NCBI GenBank assembly: GCA_019416395.1
Contig: DXXH01000022.1
Span: forward strand, 1-32,364
Length of the DNA: 32,364 nt
Reading direction: 5' to 3'
From: Clostridiales bacterium
GTDB lineage: Bacteria; Bacillota; Clostridia; Oscillospirales; Acutalibacteraceae
The position numbers and the translations under genes are program-made. Under the pieces are notes generated by a model. It was not told the origin of the DNA. It saw only the letters and a program-made list of their open reading frames with translations, and did no database searches. Positions 29,930-32,364 of this stretch are shown one piece after another. The number at the start of each line of letters is the position of its first letter. Position 1 is the stretch's first letter.

Positions 29930-31524
29930 TGCGCTCCCTCCTTTTCCTCATAGGCCGATGGGGTGACATACACCAACTCCAGGGAAAGTTTCCCCAGCTG
30001 CTCCTTCATGCGGCGTTGCCGCTCAAAAGCTTCTGCCGAGCTCCAGGACGTAAATCCGGTGCGGTTGTAGAATCCCCCGTTCCGGCCTCGAAATCCGTCA
30101 AACCCTGCCAAATACACCTTGTTCACCCCGCACCGTTCCAAAAGCTTCAACAGCATTAGCCCGGCGTTGTCGGATACCATGGGGTCCTCGTTGGCGCACC
30201 GGTCATAGTCCACATACAGGCAATCCTCTCCCCCGTATGCCGCCAGGTTGGAAGTGAAGATCCGCCGGACTCCCGGCAAGGCATCCAGGGCCTTCCCCCC
30301 AATATCCAGCCGCTTATGATTGCTGATAAAACAGGCTTCCACTTGGAATTTGGAATCTGCGAAATTCACCGCAAACACATAGGGCGCCTTTCGCCGGATG
30401 AACTCCAACACCTGGGACTCCCGGGTACGCAGGCTTTGCCCCGGAGCCAATACCAGCAGCTTTCTCCCGTGGATCAGCCGGGAAATCTCTTCCACCGCCC
30501 GGCTGTCGTCAATGCGCTTGCTCTGATAACGGCGGTATTGTTCCCGGGCCAGTTCCCGGTCAAACTCCACCTGCTTCCCTTGAGGAATGGACCGGAGAAT
30601 GTTTTCGATATCCGTCATGGTCAAGGTCTGCTTATTCAGCAAATAGGCGGCGTAATTGGGGTGGCAAGCCTGTGTGGCCGCAATCTGATAGGCCATGGTA
30701 TATCCCCACTCAAATTCCTTCCGCAAGGGAGCGATATACTCGTCGTAGATGTCCATCACCATGGCCACGTTGTAACGGGACTGGATATTCTCATTGATAT
30801 ACCGGGTGATCAGCTCGGTGGGCAGGTTGCCCGCTCCCCGGCCCATGCCGTACACCGAGGAATCCAAAATCAGATCCCGCTTGGCCTGAATGGTGGAAAG
30901 CACTTGGGCATTGGAAAAGGCCAGCTGCAAATTGTTGTGGCCGTGAAACCCCAGACGAATTCCAGGTTCCATGTTGGCATCGATCAAATGAAACTGCCGG
31001 GTGACCTGGTTCCGGTACATGCTCCCCAGCGTGTCCACAATATAAAAAGCGTAGGGCTTCAGCCTGTTTACCCGCTCCACCAGCCCCAGCAGCTCCAAAT
31101 CTGAATAAAAAGCAGTCCCTACTGGCTGTAAAAACACTTGATACCCCTTCGCCATAATTGCCCCCGCCCAGGCCATGGCCTGCTCCGTTTCTTCCCGATG
31201 GAAGGTCAGCCGGATTCCCTCTATGCCACCTGGTTCTTTCGGCGGCAGACGATCCGGCGGCAACTCTCTTTCCCCGATGGCGATCATGGCCACAAACATG
31301 GCCTTGTGTTTCCGCTGGGGCAGCAAGGGAAGCACTTCCCGGGGACTTCCAAACAGGGAGCAGTCCTCTCCCCGGGAACGGCTTGTGAGGAACCCACACT
31401 CGATGATGTCGATGCCGCCGCTTTCCAGCTTGTCCAAAATAGAACAGATGGCGTGCTTCCCGAATTCCCAGTTGTTAATATATCCCCCGTCCCGCAGGGT
31501 ACAGTCCAGCACTTGGGTACCCAT
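29926..31524 (-). CDS. DRE-TIM aldolase fused to a glycosyltransferase-like (DUF115/GT42-like) domain
   Basis: The N-terminal 250 residues are a DRE-TIM metallolyase of the 4-hydroxy-2-oxovalerate aldolase type: LDCTLRDGGY (Arg11, metal ligand Asp12), the GFHGHNNLQLAFSNA metal site (His194, His196) and VYGMGRGAGNLPTEL. Family members join or split pyruvate and an aldehyde. A helical stretch follows. The C-terminal part (353-520) starts KLLVLAPGQSL and has CFISNHKRLD and VSDNAGLMLLKLLERCGVNKVYLAGFDGF, a pattern of DUF115 and sialyltransferase-like proteins. One residue chain thus joins a possible sugar-acid aldolase with a transferase-like domain. The ATG at 31524 lies one base after the KdsB-like stop, with AAGGGGGAG upstream. 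Confidence 0.8.
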   Translation of the reverse strand: MGTQVLDCTLRDGGYINNWEFGKHAICSILDKLESGGIDIIECGFLTSRSRGEDCSLFGSPREVLPLLPQRKHKAMFVAMIAIGERELPPDRLPPKEPGGIEGIRLTFHREETEQAMAWAGAIMAKGYQVFLQPVGTAFYSDLELLGLVERVNRLKPYAFYIVDTLGSMYRNQVTRQFHLIDANMEPGIRLGFHGHNNLQLAFSNAQVLSTIQAKRDLILDSSVYGMGRGAGNLPTELITRYINENIQSRYNVAMVMDIYDEYIAPLRKEFEWGYTMAYQIAATQACHPNYAAYLLNKQTLTMTDIENILRSIPQGKQVEFDRELAREQYRRYQSKRIDDSRAVEEISRLIHGRKLLVLAPGQSLRTRESQVLEFIRRKAPYVFAVNFADSKFQVEACFISNHKRLDIGGKALDALPGVRRIFTSNLAAYGGEDCLYVDYDRCANEDPMVSDNAGLMLLKLLERCGVNKVYLAGFDGFRGRNGGFYNRTGFTSWSSAEAFERQRRMKEQLGKLSLELVYVTPSAYEEKEGAQ

Positions 31525-31525
31525 G

Positions 31526-32263
31526 TCAAATCTCCCCCTTACTCAGCTTCTTCCCCAGAACCCCCCGGACATACTCCAAATCCTTGGGGGTATCCACGGA
31601 AAGACTTTTGGCAACCACCGGGATCATGCGCAGTTTTTTTCCATGCTCGATAAACCGCAGCTCATTGATATCCTCAATGGTTTCCAACGGTCCCCGGGGA
31701 GTTGTGTGAAAAAATTCCAGGGCTTCTCTGGTGTAGCACAGCACCCCCAGATGTTTGTAAAAGCTGTACTCCACACTGGATTTGGGGTGAGGGATAGGGC
31801 TGCGGGAAAAGAACAGGGCGTTTCCCTCCCCGTCCGCCACCACCTTGATGTTGGTATCGTCCACCGCTTCCACCGGGGAAATGATGGGGGCCATCAGATT
31901 GGCGGCAAAAAATCCGTCTAGAGAAGAGGGGATCACCTGGTCGATCACCTGGGGGTCGATCAGAGGCTCGTCCCCGTTGACGCAGACATACAAATCCGCA
32001 TCCAAGGATTGGGCCATCTCCCACACCCGCTGGGTACTGGTGGGACAGCGGGGGGAAGTCATTTTGCAGGGGATCTGATACTGGACGCAGGCTTCCCGAA
32101 TGGCTTCGTGATCTGTAGCCACCCACACCTGTTGCAGCTTTTTGGATTTTATCACCTGATGGTACACCCACCAAAGCATGGGGCGGCCGCAAAGGTCCGC
32201 CAGAGGTTTTCCCTTAAACCGGCTGGAATCGTACCGGGCGGGGATAATGGCAATGGCTTGCAT
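31526..32263 (-). CDS. KdsB-like CMP-sugar (3-deoxy-ulosonate) cytidylyltransferase
   Basis: KdsB activates Kdo with CTP to CMP-Kdo. The 245-residue protein has the full family fold: IPARYDSSRFKGKPLADLCGRPML at the N-terminus, CVNGDEPLID with the Mg-binding Asp98, and the NIKVVADGEGNALFFSRSPIPH and KHLGVLCYTREALEFF blocks typical of KdsB. The sugar-binding block, HxSGTDR in KdsB, reads CPTSTQRV here (about 73-80), so the sugar may not be Kdo. The ATG at 32263 has a strong AAGGAGGG ribosome site. It is followed at once by the aldolase fusion gene. In a Gram-positive, such an enzyme would serve a wall or capsule glycan, not LPS. Confidence 0.88.
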   Translation of the reverse strand: MQAIAIIPARYDSSRFKGKPLADLCGRPMLWWVYHQVIKSKKLQQVWVATDHEAIREACVQYQIPCKMTSPRCPTSTQRVWEMAQSLDADLYVCVNGDEPLIDPQVIDQVIPSSLDGFFAANLMAPIISPVEAVDDTNIKVVADGEGNALFFSRSPIPHPKSSVEYSFYKHLGVLCYTREALEFFHTTPRGPLETIEDINELRFIEHGKKLRMIPVVAKSLSVDTPKDLEYVRGVLGKKLSKGEI

Positions 32264-32274
32264 AGGTTCCCTCC

Positions 32275-32364
32275 TTATTTCTTCCACAGCCGGGAAATGG
32301 CCCGCAACAGCCGGGTCACCTTCCAGCTGGTGGACTGCTCATAGAGCGCCGCCACACGCTGGCG
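32275..32364 (-). CDS. C-terminal end of a glycosyltransferase-type protein (partial)
   Basis: Only the last 29 codons lie in the window; they end ALYEQSTSWKVTRLLR...ISRLWKK. Tails with S-T-S-W-K/R-[IV]-T-x-x-L-R are common at the ends of bacterial glycosyltransferases of surface-glycan clusters. The stop lies 11 bases before the KdsB-like start on the same strand, which puts it in the same operon. The family needs the missing part. Confidence 0.5.
   Translation of the reverse strand, partial: RQRVAALYEQSTSWKVTRLLRAISRLWKK

Noticed and set aside
1..32364. CRISPR arrays, tRNA genes, IS elements, prophage or integrase genes
   Set aside because: No spaced direct repeats, no cloverleaf-type sequence and no transposase or integrase motifs were found in reading both strands.

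Overview
The window reads as a chromosomal stretch of a low-GC-phylum but moderately GC-rich (mid-50s percent by eye) anaerobic Firmicute, most likely a gut Clostridium relative of the Oscillospiraceae/Ruminococcaceae type. The reasons are strong AGGAGG-type ribosome binding sites with frequent GTG and TTG starts, a Bacillus-type LexA box, LytR-CpsA-Psr and VanY-type cell-wall proteins, DUF5685 and DUF3795 proteins, a cysteine desulfidase, and no sign of Gram-negative envelope genes apart from one KdsB-like enzyme. No tRNA, rRNA, IS element, CRISPR array or phage gene was seen. The species call is inference.

Layout. (1) 1-4045, minus strand: an RpiR-type regulator leads an HI0933-type flavoprotein (frameshifted), cmk, plsC and the 5' part of ispH. 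(2) 4419-6646, minus: DUF5685 protein, a J-domain/TPR protein with a ten-cysteine tail, and a multipass membrane protein. (3) 6898-7494, minus: a lone lipoprotein. (4) 7631-13700, minus: a LexA-type SOS operon uvrB, GNAT acetyltransferase, DUF3795 protein, uvrA. (5) 13891-15233, minus: yfcE-like phosphodiesterase and radC. (6) 15385-18516: a small GNAT protein on plus, then an EndoQ-like nuclease on minus divergent from ogt and a membrane protein on plus. DNA-repair functions dominate 7.6-17.8 kb.

(7) 18571-24394, plus: three ABC exporter half-transporters. The first is canonical and is preceded by a 19-codon leader ORF that overlaps a hairpin just upstream of its Shine-Dalgarno sequence, the architecture of a ribosome-sensing attenuator. 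The second and third form a heterodimer with one degenerate ATP site, behind a promoter that carries a MarR-like inverted repeat. (8) 24488-28485, plus: HAD hydrolase, cysteine desulfidase (cyuA type), a membrane-anchored papain-like cell-wall protein and a VanY-type carboxypeptidase. (9) 28676-32364, minus: an operon for a surface glycan, with a glycosyltransferase tail, a KdsB-like cytidylyltransferase, an aldolase fused to a glycosyltransferase-like domain, and an LCP ligase.

The most promising candidates for something undescribed are the KdsB-like/aldolase-fusion/LCP operon (a possible CMP-activated keto-acid sugar attached to a Gram-positive wall), the leader-peptide-controlled ABC exporter, and the DUF5685/J-domain/membrane module. 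All functional calls come from reading the translated sequence; no database search was run.
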